From positions 1,178,001 to 1,242,000 of the forward strand of contig CP080408.1 in the NCBI GenBank assembly GCA_019448215.1: a stretch of 64,000 nt of DNA. Direction: 5' to 3'. Shown one piece after another: positions 54,499-63,188 of this stretch. Each line of letters starts with the position of its first letter. Positions within the stretch are counted from its first letter, which is position 1. Origin of the DNA: Thalassovita mediterranea (GTDB taxonomy: Bacteria > Pseudomonadota > Alphaproteobacteria > Caulobacterales > Hyphomonadaceae). Below the pieces are notes generated by a model. The model worked only from the letters and a program-made list of their open reading frames with translations, was not told the origin of the DNA and made no database searches. Both the position numbers and the translations under genes were made by a program.

Positions 54499-55896
54499 CT
54501 ATCCGATGACTCCGGTAATTGCGGCGCGGGCGGCGAGGGTGGGGCTCATCAGATGTGTGCGCCCGCCCCGGCCCTGGCGGCCTTCGAAGTTGCGGTTCGA
54601 GGTCGAGGCGCAGCGTTCGCCCGGGGCGAGGATGTCCGGGTTCATGCCGAGACACATGGAGCAGCCCGGCTCGCGCCATTCAAAGCCGGCCTCGATGAAG
54701 ACGCGGTCGAGGCCTTCCGCTTCAGCTTGGGCCCGTACAAGACCAGAGCCCGGAACGACCATGGCGCGAACGCCGTCGGCGACCTTCGATCCGGACGCGA
54801 CGCGCGCGGCTTCGCGCAGGTCTTCGATGCGCGAATTGGTGCACGAGCCGATAAAGACGCGCTGTACTGGAGTCCCAGCGATCGGCGCACCCGGGGCAAG
54901 GTCCATATAATGGAGTGCGCGTTCGATGGCAGCTTTTCGAACGGGATCTGTAATGATGGCGGGGTCCGGCGTCCTGCCCGAGAGGGGAATGGCTTGTTCA
55001 GGACTGGTGCCCCAGGTGACGGTTGGCTCCACGTCTTCGCCGCGAATTTCGACGATTCGGTCCCACTGGGCGTCGTCATCGGAATAGAGGGTCTCCCAAT
55101 AAGACTTAGCCACATCCCATGCACCTGCCTTGGGGGCTGCGGGCCGACCTTTCATGTAGGCGTACGTGGTGTCATCTGGCGCGATCAGACCAGCGCGTGC
55201 GCCGCCCTCAATCGAGAGGTTGCAGAGTGTCATCCGCCCTTCCATGGAGAGCGCACGAACCGCTTCGCCGCGATACTCCATGACGTGGCCGGTGCCGCCC
55301 GCCGTACCGATAATTGAGATGAGATGGAGGGCGAGATCCTTGGCCGTCACGCCCTCTCGCAGCTGGCCGCTGACCTCAATAGCCATGTTACGGGACTTCT
55401 GGGTGCGGAGCGTTTGCGTTGCGAGGACATGCTCGACCTCTGATGTGCCAATGCCATGGGCGAGTGCGCCGAAAGCGCCATGCGTTGAGGTGTGGCTGTC
55501 GCCGCAGACGATCGTCATACCGGGCTGGGTGCGTCCCTGCTCAGGGCCGACAACGTGCACGATGCCGTTTCGGACATCGCCCATCGGGAAGAATTCGATG
55601 CCATGCTCGGCGACGTTGCGCGAGAGCGCGGAGAGCTGGTTACGGGCGGCTTCATCGCGCACACCTTCCAGACCGGCCGCCTGATTTTCCGTCGGCGTAT
55701 TGTGATCTGCGACCGCGAGGGTGAGTTCAGGCCTGCGCACCTTGCGCCCATTTGCCTTCAGGCCGGAGAAGGCCTGCGGGGTCGTCACCTCATGAATGAG
55801 GTGGAGATCGATATAGATGAGCGCGTCGCCACTCGCGGCGTCGGTGTCCACGAGGTGGGCGTCCCAGATCTTGTCGTAAAGTGTCTTGCCCGGCAT
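54499..55896 (-). CDS. leuC: 3-isopropylmalate dehydratase large subunit
   Basis: Fe-S aconitase-type subunit. 465 aa from the ATG at 55894-55896 ([16 protein letters not shown]), with GGAGG about 11 nt upstream; a longer in-frame start lacks family support. The [4Fe-4S] cysteines are in [14 protein letters not shown] (about residue 349) and GCSMCLGMN (about 407-415). [18 protein letters not shown] is the other hallmark. leuC heads the minus-strand group leuC-secreted-VOC-leuD-leuB. Its promoter must lie in the 99 bp shared with the downstream terminator of the next gene. Confidence 0.95.
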   Translation of the reverse strand: MPGKTLYDKIWDAHLVDTDAASGDALIYIDLHLIHEVTTPQAFSGLKANGRKVRRPELTLAVADHNTPTENQAAGLEGVRDEAARNQLSALSRNVAEHGIEFFPMGDVRNGIVHVVGPEQGRTQPGMTIVCGDSHTSTHGAFGALAHGIGTSEVEHVLATQTLRTQKSRNMAIEVSGQLREGVTAKDLALHLISIIGTAGGTGHVMEYRGEAVRALSMEGRMTLCNLSIEGGARAGLIAPDDTTYAYMKGRPAAPKAGAWDVAKSYWETLYSDDDAQWDRIVEIRGEDVEPTVTWGTSPEQAIPLSGRTPDPAIITDPVRKAAIERALHYMDLAPGAPIAGTPVQRVFIGSCTNSRIEDLREAARVASGSKVADGVRAMVVPGSGLVRAQAEAEGLDRVFIEAGFEWREPGCSMCLGMNPDILAPGERCASTSNRNFEGRQGRGGRTHLMSPTLAARAAITGVIG

Positions 55897-55993
55897 GTCA
55901 GAGCGGCCTCCTGCTGCGCTGCAAAAGACCATGCAGTGGTGGCGCTGACAAGACCATCCGCCGCGTCCACCCTTTGAAACAACAGGCAAAAGA

Positions 55994-56022
55994 AAAGGGC
56001 CAGCTCATCGAGCTGGCCCTTT
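55994..56022 (-). terminator. Rho-independent terminator of the repeat-protein gene
   Basis: A perfect 13-bp stem, AAAGGGCCAGCTC (55994-56006) with GAGCTGGCCCTTT (56010-56022), around a 3-nt loop. On the minus strand it is followed by TTTTCTTTTG, so it ends the 56049-57449 gene, about 27 nt past its stop. Confidence 0.92.
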
Positions 56023-56048
56023 CCGGGTGTTTCTGGTTCAGGCTTGAC

Positions 56049-57449
56049 CTAGCAAGGGCAACCTGGGCCGACGTTCAGGACCACCAGAGAAGCGCGCTGC
56101 GTCTCGTAGCGGGTCGGTGCGACGACGGTTTCCGTCGTGCCGCGAACGCGGCGGTACTCGATCGGCTGGACGATACGACGCTCGACCGGCTGGATCACGT
56201 TACGCTGGGTCACCGCTTCGAAGTAGGATTCGGTGTACTCTTCGCGATATTCCTCGGTGACCTGCGGGATGTAGTTCACTTGGGTCTGCGGGATCGGCTC
56301 AGCTTCGACGCGGCCCGGCAGGTACTCTTCCTGATAGATCGTGTCGCGGACGATGGTTTCGGTCTGCGGACGAAGCACGCGGCGCTCGATTGGCTGGATC
56401 GTCGTCACGACAACCGGCTGGACCACATTGCGGGTAACCTGATCGACATAGACGTCTTCAACTTCGAGGACGGTACGCTCGGTGACCTGCGGAATGATCT
56501 GCTCGGTGACCTGAGGTGCCTGCTCGGTTTCAACACGAACCGGAAGACGCTCTTCCTCGTAGCGGGTCGCAGCGGTGACGGTTTCGGTCGTACCGCGAAG
56601 GATACGGCGCTCAACCGGCTGGATCATCGTGCGGACAACTGGCTGGTACACGTCGCGGCGGGTGACAGCATCGACATAGGTGTCGGTGTACTCATCGCGG
56701 GTGACTTCCGTCACGTCCTGAACAACGTTCTCGATGACCTGCGGGACTTCGTCCTGCTCAACGCGAACCGGTGCGCGGACCGTTTCATAACGGGTGTCAG
56801 CGGTAACCGTCTCGGTGCGAGGACGCGTGATGCGGCGCTGGACTGGAACGATCGTGGTGCGTTCGATCGGCTGGGTGATCTCACGGCGGGTCACGACGTC
56901 GTAATAGGTCTCGGTTGCTTCCTCGACATATTCTTCCGTCACGTCCGTGGTGACATTCTCCTGGACGGCAGGAACTTCATCCTGCTCGACGCGGACTGGA
57001 AGGTATTCTTCTTCGTAGACCGTGTCTTCGGTAACTTCTTCAACACGTGGGCGCACAATGCGGCGTTCGATCGGCTGGATGAGCGTGCGCTCGACCGGCT
57101 GGACGATTTCGCGGCGGGTCACGGCGTCAAAATAGGTTGTGGTTTCCTCGAACTCGGTGTTCTCGGTCACGCGCTCTTCGACGTTTTCACAGCAGAGAAC
57201 GCTGTCGATCGCTTGCTGCTCACCACCAAGGTAGCGAACGTCAGCGCCGCCGGAGGTGCCGCTTTGTTGAATGATTTCACGAACCTGAGCATCTGTGAGG
57301 ACGCGTTCGTCGGTTGCGGAACCAGCTGAAGAATAACGCTCTCCAACCGCTTCATTGTCCCATGTGCCCGCTTCGCCATCGGCGTGGGCAGCGAGGGGGA
57401 GTGCAGCCAAGGCAACGACACCCACCATCAGTTTCTTGCTAAGTTTCAT
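56049..57449 (-). CDS. Exported charged-repeat protein, unknown family
   Basis: 466 aa. A Sec signal, MKLSKKLMVGVVALAALPLA, with cleavage near AHA-DG (residue 23), and no lipobox. A linker to residue 105 holds a CC pair (C86, C87). From residue 106 come five tandem units: 106-181, 182-257, 258-333, 334-408 and a shorter 409-466 ending GCPC. Each starts Y-x-D/E-x-V-T-R, continues with QPVER-type steps of about 9 residues and RPxxExVT, then a P-V-R-V-E segment. Rich in Glu, Arg, Val, Thr, Pro and Gln, with no transmembrane or known domain. GGGGAAGGTGGA precedes the ATG. It looks like an elongated periplasmic or surface structural protein (inference). Confidence 0.85.
   Translation of the reverse strand: MKLSKKLMVGVVALAALPLAAHADGEAGTWDNEAVGERYSSAGSATDERVLTDAQVREIIQQSGTSGGADVRYLGGEQQAIDSVLCCENVEERVTENTEFEETTTYFDAVTRREIVQPVERTLIQPIERRIVRPRVEEVTEDTVYEEEYLPVRVEQDEVPAVQENVTTDVTEEYVEEATETYYDVVTRREITQPIERTTIVPVQRRITRPRTETVTADTRYETVRAPVRVEQDEVPQVIENVVQDVTEVTRDEYTDTYVDAVTRRDVYQPVVRTMIQPVERRILRGTTETVTAATRYEEERLPVRVETEQAPQVTEQIIPQVTERTVLEVEDVYVDQVTRNVVQPVVVTTIQPIERRVLRPQTETIVRDTIYQEEYLPGRVEAEPIPQTQVNYIPQVTEEYREEYTESYFEAVTQRNVIQPVERRIVQPIEYRRVRGTTETVVAPTRYETQRASLVVLNVGPGCPC
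56052..57134 (-). repeat. Five tandem protein repeats (about 228 bp each)
   Basis: Unit boundaries in protein: 106-181, 182-257, 258-333, 334-408, 409-466. Three units are exactly 76 residues and one is 75, so period is about 228 bp; copies are diverged rather than identical, meaning an old duplication kept by selection and not recent DNA slippage. Conserved columns: T-R near the start, Q-P, R-R, T-E-T-V, R-Y/Y-E and P-x-R-V-E. Confidence 0.85.
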
Positions 57450-57735
57450 TCCACCTTCCCCATTTCTGACCCCAACCGGCCAACTAAAGGATATTCAAGT
57501 TGCCCGAATGCCCTCGGGACCGTTGTTGATACACCAGAAATACTGGCGTCGCTCATTTCGTATACGAAACGGTAATCTTGAAACCAACTAGATTCCCTTC
57601 GCACGCGAGCAAGTCCTTGAAAAACGCTGTCCCAGAAGGGGAAATATCGGCTTTCGCGGCCTGCTTGCCCCTGCTCTGCAAGCCATATGCCGTAGTGAAA
57701 TCGGGGTATACGCGAAAAGTGTTGCAGTCAGAACA
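57450..57735. other. Gene-free stretch upstream of the repeat-protein gene
   Basis: About 290 bp between the repeat-protein start and the rplS terminator. It must hold the repeat gene's promoter and leader. A 14-bp perfect palindrome lies at 57556-57569; a related GTATACGCGAAA occurs at about 57704-57715. Small ORFs on both strands (60-66 codons) have no ribosome binding site or family and look spurious. No RNA gene recognised. Confidence 0.5.
57556..57569. promoter_or_regulatory. 14-bp perfect palindrome, possible operator
   Basis: TTTCGTATACGAAA is fully self-complementary and lies about 107 bp upstream of the repeat-protein ATG. A partial copy is 140 bp further upstream, near 57704. Possible dimeric repressor/activator site; no regulator identified. 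Confidence 0.35.
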
Positions 57736-57740
57736 CAAAA

Positions 57741-57764
57741 ACCCCGCAACTTTCGTTGCGGGGT
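57741..57764 (-). terminator. Rho-independent terminator of rplS
   Basis: ACCCCGCAAC (57741-57750) pairs with GTTGCGGGGT (57755-57764) around TTTC. Read on the minus strand it is followed by five T, which suits the end of trmD-rplS; the plus-strand side also has an A/T-rich flank. Confidence 0.92.
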
Positions 57765-57791
57765 CAAAAAATTACTAAATTTTAGGAAATT

Positions 57792-58370
57792 CTACTGCTC
57801 GGAGGTGCTTTCGCCCTCTGCAGCCTCGTTTTCGGCGGCTGCAGCTTCTGCCTCGGCGGCCGCTGCTTCAGCTTCTGCGGCCTTGCGCTTGGCTTCTTCC
57901 GCCTCGACGCGATCCTTTGCAGCCTGCTCGCGGCGGGCAGCTTTCTGCTCGACGCGCTGACGCTTGCGCTCGGTCTTGGACACGGTGACCTCGGTGGTCT
58001 CCATGCCGTGGCCGGAGGTACGCTCTGCGATACGTGCAGACTTACCGCGCAGGTTGCGCAGGTAGTAAAGCTTCGCACGGCGCACGCGGCCCTTGCGCTT
58101 GACTTCAATGCTCTCGATCATCGGGGAGACGACCGGGAAAACGCGCTCGACACCTTCACCGAAGGAAATCTTGCGGACCGTGAAGTTCTCGTTCACGCCT
58201 TTGCCGGCGCGTGCGATGCAGACGCCTTCGAAACGCTGGACGCGTTCACGGTCGCCTTCGCGAATGCGCACATTCACAGACACGGTATCGCCAGGAGAGA
58301 AATCCGGGATTTCCTTGCCTGAAGTGACGCGTGCCACTTCTTCAGCTTCGAGCTGTTCAATCATGTTCAT
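57792..58370 (-). CDS. rplS: 50S ribosomal protein L19 with long C-terminal tail
   Basis: 192 aa against about 115-130 in most bacteria. The core (residues about 1-125) is normal: [56 protein letters not shown] and [17 protein letters not shown]. From about residue 130 there is a basic helix and then an Ala/Glu-rich acidic run ([20 protein letters not shown]). The start overlaps the trmD stop by 14 nt. Confidence 0.95.
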   Translation of the reverse strand: MNMIEQLEAEEVARVTSGKEIPDFSPGDTVSVNVRIREGDRERVQRFEGVCIARAGKGVNENFTVRKISFGEGVERVFPVVSPMIESIEVKRKGRVRRAKLYYLRNLRGKSARIAERTSGHGMETTEVTVSKTERKRQRVEQKAARREQAAKDRVEAEEAKRKAAEAEAAAAEAEAAAAENEAAEGESTSEQ

Positions 58371-59085
58371 CGTCCGTCTCCGACGCTCGTATTCTATGCC
58401 CGTTGAGGTAAGCGGCCCATAAATCGGGACGGCGCCCTTCTGTCAACAGTTTACTGCGGTTGAGCCGCCATTGGTCGACCTTGCTGTGATCACCCGACAA
58501 AAGTACGTCCGGCGTCGGCTGGCCCTCCCATGTCCGCGGCAGTGTATATTGCGGGTATTCAAGCAGCCCGGCCGAGAAACTCTCATCCTCGATCGAGGTT
58601 TCATTGCCGGCTACACCCGGCAGCAGCCGGAGTGTTGCTTCTATAATAGCCTGCGCTGCGACTTCCCCGCCTGCGAGAACGAAATCGCCGAGCGACACTT
58701 CTCTCATGCGGCGCTGGGTGATGACGCGCTCGTCCAGTCCCTCGAAGCGGCCGCAGAAGCAGATGAGGCCCGGCCCGCTCGCAAATTCATGGGCGAGCTT
58801 CTGTGAGAAAGGCTCCCCGCGCGGGCTGAGATAGATGAGCTCGCGGCCCTTGCGATCGATACTGTCGATTGCGGCAGCCGCCACATCGGGCCGGATGACG
58901 AGACCAGCGCCGCCGCCCGCGGGCTTGTCATCGACCTGGCGATGCTTGCCGAGGCCGAAGCTGCGAAGGTCCGTCGTTTCCAGTGACCAGATGCCCTGCT
59001 CACGCGCGCGCCCAAGTATAGAGACATCGAGCATGCCCGGAAACGCTTCCGGAAAGAGCGTTATTATAGAGACGTCGAAGGCCAT
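58357..59085 (-). CDS. trmD: tRNA (guanine37-N1)-methyltransferase
   Basis: SPOUT methyltransferase that methylates G37 next to anticodons reading G36-starting codons. 242 aa. [18 protein letters not shown] at the N-terminus, [12 protein letters not shown] (about residues 57-68), [14 protein letters not shown] and the deep-knot block [10 protein letters not shown] match the family, ending with [13 protein letters not shown]. The rplS start lies inside its 3' end. No rimM or rpsP is visible upstream in the usual order. Confidence 0.95.
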   Translation of the reverse strand: MAFDVSIITLFPEAFPGMLDVSILGRAREQGIWSLETTDLRSFGLGKHRQVDDKPAGGGAGLVIRPDVAAAAIDSIDRKGRELIYLSPRGEPFSQKLAHEFASGPGLICFCGRFEGLDERVITQRRMREVSLGDFVLAGGEVAAQAIIEATLRLLPGVAGNETSIEDESFSAGLLEYPQYTLPRTWEGQPTPDVLLSGDHSKVDQWRLNRSKLLTEGRRPDLWAAYLNGHRIRASETDDEHD

Positions 59086-59112
59086 GACTGGGTTCTGGAG
59101 GCCCGGCGTCGC

Positions 59113-59733
59113 CTAGGCCTTCATCATGCCGGCCGCCTTGAGCGTCTTGCCGGCGCGAAGGACGCGGGCAAGCATGTGCTCAGTCGAACGGTCGCCGCCA
59201 TTGGAATCCGGGTGGAACTTGCGGATGTATTCGCTGTAGCGCACGCGGATCTCGCTGGCCGTTGCGCCAGCCTCGAGATCAAGCTCAGCGAGGGCTTGCG
59301 CGGTAACGCCAGCCGACTGCTGTTCCTTGCGGCGGGCCTGACGGGCCTCGGCATTCTCCTCGAAGAATTCCTTGCCACGCCAGCGGCGCGGATCGTGCGC
59401 AGCAGCGGCCTTGCCCTTGCCCATCGGTCCGGTGCCGAATTTCCAGGTTTTCTGGAAACCGTGACGGGCCATCTCGTTGAAGGCTTCGAGCTCGGCATCG
59501 GACATGCCGGCAAAGAAGTCATAGTTGCGGTTATATTCACCCGCATGCTTCTGGCAGAACCAGTAGACGCCCTCGAGGCCTCTCGGCTTCGGCGCGGGGT
59601 GATCACCTGCCAGGTCGCAGTCGTCGCGATGACACTCACGCGTCTCGACGGCTTTCTGGCGCTCTTGCTCCTCCTTCGGAGGCTTCACCCTTATGTCGGT
59701 GAACTTGACGCGGTATGAAAATGCATCTGCCAT
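59113..59733 (-). CDS. J-domain protein (DnaJ-like, C-terminal J domain)
   Basis: 206 aa. The N-terminal half is a Cys/His-containing module typical of alphaproteobacterial J proteins (ECHRDDCDLAG, YWFCQKHAGEYNRNYDFF; possibly zinc binding), and the J domain is at the C-terminus (from about residue 148, ELDLEAGATASEIRVRYSEY) with HPD in KFHPDSNGGDRS. Expected to stimulate DnaK ATPase. Divergent from bolA by 41 bp. Confidence 0.88.
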   Translation of the reverse strand: MADAFSYRVKFTDIRVKPPKEEQERQKAVETRECHRDDCDLAGDHPAPKPRGLEGVYWFCQKHAGEYNRNYDFFAGMSDAELEAFNEMARHGFQKTWKFGTGPMGKGKAAAAHDPRRWRGKEFFEENAEARQARRKEQQSAGVTAQALAELDLEAGATASEIRVRYSEYIRKFHPDSNGGDRSTEHMLARVLRAGKTLKAAGMMKA

Positions 59734-59774
59734 GGGTCAGGCAACATAGGTCGAACGAGTTAACGAGGCCAGAA

Positions 59775-60038
59775 TTGACAAACAGATCAGAGCGGATTCG
59801 CGCGAGATTGACGCAGCTTTTTGCACCTAGTGAGCTGCATGTCCGCGATGACAGTGCGAAACATGCAGGCCATGCGGGCGCCCGCCCGGAAGGCGAGACT
59901 CATTATAAGGTGGAGATTGTCTCACCCGCCTTTGAAGGAAAGAGCCGGGTGGAGATGCAGCGCGAAGTGAATTCTGCGCTGAAAGATGAGTTCGATAGCG
60001 GGCTGCATGCCCTGTCGATAAAGGCGCGGGCGGGCTGA
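59775..60038 (+). CDS. bolA: BolA family protein
   Basis: 87 aa from a TTG start at 59775, with GAGG about 7 nt upstream; the in-frame ATG at 59715 lies inside the J-protein gene, and its first 20 residues do not resemble BolA. Family blocks: HVRDDSAKHAGHAGARPEGETHYKVEIVS (in part: SAKHAGHAGA, THYKVEIVS), SRVEMQREVN. BolA/IbaG proteins bind Fe-S glutaredoxins and act in iron/cell-shape control; no grx gene adjoins. Confidence 0.88.
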   Translation: MTNRSERIRARLTQLFAPSELHVRDDSAKHAGHAGARPEGETHYKVEIVSPAFEGKSRVEMQREVNSALKDEFDSGLHALSIKARAG

Positions 60039-60118
60039 CAGGAAGGCGCCGCGGGGCCTTCGCCCGGTATCGAAATTGCAAATCGTCCAGGACCGGCACA
60101 GAAAGTGGTCTGAAGACG

Positions 60119-60502
60119 ATGTTCCTTGCAATAGCGCCAAATCCTCACAAGAACGGAGCGCCGACGCGCATCGCCAAGCTTGCCAAGCGTGGCGGCCCGG
60201 TCTGGGCCATCGACGCAGAAGCGCTGCACCGCAATCCAGAGCTGCTCGCGCCTTTCGGGCGGAATGCACCAATCTGGATCAAGCTCGCCGATGCAATGTC
60301 GGTCGTATTTGTGATGCTGGCCGTGATGGGAAGCTTCCTCATCGGCTGGTGGATGTTCCTGCCGGGTATGGCGCTCAGCCTCGCGCTTGGCGCGGTCGCG
60401 CGCTGGCTGGCAGCCCATGTGGCGCGCACGGCAGCGAAAAAGTCCTATGAGGCGCTACTGCGTCTCCATTCGATGCAGCTGATGTGGCTGATTTCAAACT
60501 AG
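60119..60502 (+). CDS. Small membrane protein, unknown
   Basis: 127 aa, not recognised. Two adjacent hydrophobic segments lie at about residues 58-80 (ADAMSVVFVMLAVMGSFLIGWWM) and 81-100, flanked by basic residues, so it is probably an inner-membrane hairpin. Shares a CTAG as stop with the convergent gene after it (60499-60502). The coding evidence is the intact frame, adequate composition and exact CTAG junction. Confidence 0.6.
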   Translation: MFLAIAPNPHKNGAPTRIAKLAKRGGPVWAIDAEALHRNPELLAPFGRNAPIWIKLADAMSVVFVMLAVMGSFLIGWWMFLPGMALSLALGAVARWLAAHVARTAAKKSYEALLRLHSMQLMWLISN

Positions 60503-60924
60503 AGCCGCTGCACCGCGAAAATCATCGCAATCAAGATTGCCAGCATGAAGACGAGGGTCAGGCCGACCGCGATGATGCGGCGGGCTTGTCTGCGGTCTCT
60601 GACGCGACCTTCGGTCGAGCGTCTCGACAGGACGAGCCGGTTTGAGACGAAGCCGACAGCGGCAATGACAGCGAAAAGCGCCGACATATAATAGGCGATG
60701 AGCGCTGCGAGTGCTGCGGCAAGCAGGAGAACCACGGCGATTTGCGCCGATGCCGTGCGCAGTAGCGCGCGGATATGCGTATCGGCGCGCGCCGGGTCGA
60801 GCTTGTCATAGGAGGTATTGGGTGAGGCGATCGCTGCAATCCATGCGCCGCCCGCACCGAGGCCATACATATAGATGACGATCGCCCGTACGAGCTCATG
60901 ATATTCAAACGGCAGGAGCGGCAT
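60499..60924 (-). CDS. Small membrane protein linked to ruvCAB, unknown
   Basis: 141 aa from the ATG at 60922-60924 (MPLLPFEYHELVRAIVIYMYG), 7 nt after ruvB and so likely the last gene of the ruvC-ruvA-ruvB group. Hydrophobic segments near residues 12-32, 62-84 and 119-138, and a basic loop (RRSTEGRVRDRRQARR) between. Not recognised. Shares its CTAG stop with the convergent gene. Confidence 0.65.
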   Translation of the reverse strand: MPLLPFEYHELVRAIVIYMYGLGAGGAWIAAIASPNTSYDKLDPARADTHIRALLRTASAQIAVVLLLAAALAALIAYYMSALFAVIAAVGFVSNRLVLSRRSTEGRVRDRRQARRIIAVGLTLVFMLAILIAMIFAVQRL

Positions 60925-60931
60925 GTTCCGA

Positions 60932-61963
60932 TCAGTCCCCGTTGAACAGTCCGGTCTGCTGACCGCTGTCTGGCGGCGACAGGCCGAGCCGCTCATAGGC
61001 GAGCGGGGCGGCGATGCGTCCGCGCGGCGTGCGGGCGATGTAGCCCTTCTGCATGAGGAAAGGCTCGATCATGTCCTCGACGGCATCGCGCGCCTCTGAA
61101 AGGGCCGCTGCAAGCGTATCTGCGCCGACCGGACCGCCCGCATAAGTGCGCACCAGGGCTTCAAGGTAGCGCCGATCGAGCGCGTCGAGCCCGTCCTGGT
61201 CGATTTCGAGACGCGAAAGCGCGCGCGACGCGGCGGCCTTGTCGATGGACGTGCCCTCGGCTTCAGCAAAGTCGCGCACACGTCGTAATAGCCGGATCGC
61301 AATTCGCGGCGTGCCCCGGGCGCGCGTTGCGATTTCCAGCGCGCCGTCTTCTGAAATGTTCGCTGACAGCTTGCGTGCCGCCGCCATGATGATGCGGGAG
61401 AGGTGCTCCGGGCTGTAGAAGTCGAGGCGCATCGGAATGCCGAACCGGTCCCGAAGCGGATTGGCGAGGAGGCCGGCCCGGGTGGTCGCGCCAACGAGGG
61501 TGAAGGGCGCAAGATCGAGCCGGACCGACCGCGCCGATGGGCCTTCGCCGATCACGATGTCGAGCGCGTAGTCCTCCATGGCGGGATAGAGGATCTCTTC
61601 TACGGCGGGTGGCAGGCGGTGGATCTCATCAATGAACAGGACATCATTGGCTTCGAGATTGGTCAGGATGGCTGCGAGGTCACCCGCTTTTGCGATGACC
61701 GGTCCTGACGTGGATCTGAAACCCACACCCAGCTCTTTCGAGACGATCTGGGCAAGCGTTGTCTTGCCGAGCCCCGGCGGGCCAAAGAGCAGGACATGGT
61801 CGAGCGCTTCGCCGCGCGCCTTTGCGGCATCGACATAGACTTTCAGGTTCGACTTGATGGCGTCCTGGCCGACATAGTCTTCGAAAGACTGCGGGCGTAG
61901 GGCGCGATCCAGCGCCTCGCCAGACTGGCGTTCAGGATCTGTGAGGCTTCCGTCCCGGCTCAT
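60932..61963 (-). CDS. ruvB: Holliday junction branch migration helicase RuvB
   Basis: 343 aa AAA+ motor working with RuvA and RuvC at recombination intermediates. Walker [10 protein letters not shown] (about residues 64-72), Walker B with [22 protein letters not shown] at the N-terminus and the GATTRAG sensor/arginine-finger block. The start overlaps ruvA by 4 nt. Confidence 0.97.
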   Translation of the reverse strand: MSRDGSLTDPERQSGEALDRALRPQSFEDYVGQDAIKSNLKVYVDAAKARGEALDHVLLFGPPGLGKTTLAQIVSKELGVGFRSTSGPVIAKAGDLAAILTNLEANDVLFIDEIHRLPPAVEEILYPAMEDYALDIVIGEGPSARSVRLDLAPFTLVGATTRAGLLANPLRDRFGIPMRLDFYSPEHLSRIIMAAARKLSANISEDGALEIATRARGTPRIAIRLLRRVRDFAEAEGTSIDKAAASRALSRLEIDQDGLDALDRRYLEALVRTYAGGPVGADTLAAALSEARDAVEDMIEPFLMQKGYIARTPRGRIAAPLAYERLGLSPPDSGQQTGLFNGD

Positions 61964-62586
61964 GAGGGTGCAAGCTCTTTCAGGCCGGCGCGAATGAGGG
62001 CGGAGGTGTCAGCCTCAGGATTATTTCTGGACGCAGCCAGTACCGCCTTGGATGCATCGGCTTGCGCGTAGCCAAGATTGACGAGAGCCGAGACGGCCTC
62101 GCTGCGGCTGCCTACGGCGGCTGGCGCCTGGGTCTCAGTTTCTTTTGTGGATGTATGCGGCGCGAAGGCGCCAAACCGGCCCATTGGCGGTGGTTTGCCT
62201 GAGAGCTCGCCAATAATGCGTTCGGCGAGTTTCTTGCCGACACCCTTGGCGCGGGAGATGGTTGCGGCATCGCCCATGGCGAGCGCGTCCATCAGTTCGG
62301 CTGGCGAGACGGCATCCATGATGGCCATAGCCGATTTACCGGCGACGCCCGGTACATCCTGCAGGCGCACGAACCATGCGCGCGCCTCATCGCTTTCGAA
62401 TGCGAACAGCGTGATCGAGCTTTCGGTGACCCGGGTCTCAATATGCAACTCAGCCTTGTCGCCTGGTGAAAGTCGAGAGAGCAGCCGCGCCCCCGCCAGC
62501 GCGACATAGCCGACGCCGCCAATATCGATCATGACGCTGTCGGTCCCAACCGTCGCAATCTCACCCCTGAGCCGTCCGATTATCAT
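61960..62586 (-). CDS. ruvA: Holliday junction DNA-binding protein RuvA
   Basis: 208 aa. The N-terminal OB-fold begins [27 protein letters not shown]. Helix-hairpin-helix motifs around [13 protein letters not shown] and [12 protein letters not shown] follow, with a Pro/Thr linker and a C-terminal domain that contacts RuvB ([14 protein letters not shown]). Overlaps ruvB and ruvC by 4 nt each (ATGA). Confidence 0.96.
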   Translation of the reverse strand: MIIGRLRGEIATVGTDSVMIDIGGVGYVALAGARLLSRLSPGDKAELHIETRVTESSITLFAFESDEARAWFVRLQDVPGVAGKSAMAIMDAVSPAELMDALAMGDAATISRAKGVGKKLAERIIGELSGKPPPMGRFGAFAPHTSTKETETQAPAAVGSRSEAVSALVNLGYAQADASKAVLAASRNNPEADTSALIRAGLKELAPS

Positions 62587-63095
62587 GCCGCCCCCCTTGC
62601 GCGCAGCTGGGCTGGCATCCGTGCGTGGTGTGCGGTGCAGATGGCGCAGGCGAGCGCGTCGGCCGCATCAGATGGCAGCTTGCCAGCTTTTGGCAGCAGC
62701 CGCGCAACCATGAAGCCGACCTGCGTCTTGTCGGCGGCGCCAGTGCCGACGACGGCAAGCTTGATCGTGCGCGGCGAGAATTCGAAGACTTCAAGGCCCG
62801 CGCCATGCAGTGCCGCCATGGCAACGCCGCGCGCCTGACCGAGCTTCAGCGCAGAGCGGGGGTTGGCATTGACCAGCGTCTCTTCAACGCCGCCAATTTG
62901 CGGTCGGTATTCTGCGGCAAGCAGATTGATGGATTCAAAGATGCCGCCAAGCCGGGCCGCGAGGCTCAAGGCCGGATCGATGCGGATGACGCCATGCGCG
63001 ATATGGCTGAGCCGGGAGCCTGTCTGTTCGATCACACCCCAGCCTGTATGGCGAAGGCCGGGATCGATACCGAGGATGCGAAGGGTTTCGGACAT
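62583..63095 (-). CDS. ruvC: Holliday junction resolvase RuvC
   Basis: 170 aa from the ATG at 63093-63095 (MSETLRILGIDPGLRHTGWG); a longer in-frame start would add 23 residues with no family counterpart. GIDPG carries the first catalytic aspartate. Further acidic residues are in GGVEETLVN and the C-terminal DAADALACAICTAHH. NPRSALKLGQARGVA is conserved. First gene of ruvC>ruvA>ruvB. Confidence 0.96.
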   Translation of the reverse strand: MSETLRILGIDPGLRHTGWGVIEQTGSRLSHIAHGVIRIDPALSLAARLGGIFESINLLAAEYRPQIGGVEETLVNANPRSALKLGQARGVAMAALHGAGLEVFEFSPRTIKLAVVGTGAADKTQVGFMVARLLPKAGKLPSDAADALACAICTAHHARMPAQLRARGAA

Positions 63096-63188
63096 AGGAG
63101 GCGAAAAACAACCATTCGGGTTAACAGGCTCTTCCTGTTTTCCTGATTTGTTCCGCCCCGGCAAGGGAGAGTTTGCGTTCGCCTGTGA

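Noticed and set aside
55881-57329. 482-codon plus-strand ORF antisense to the repeat-protein gene
   Set aside because: It mirrors the GC-rich, stop-poor repeats. No ribosome binding site, no family, and the minus-strand gene has a signal peptide and terminator.
57553-57778. Small ORFs (61 and 66 codons) on both strands in the gap before rplS
   Set aside because: No ribosome binding site or family, and one runs through the rplS terminator.
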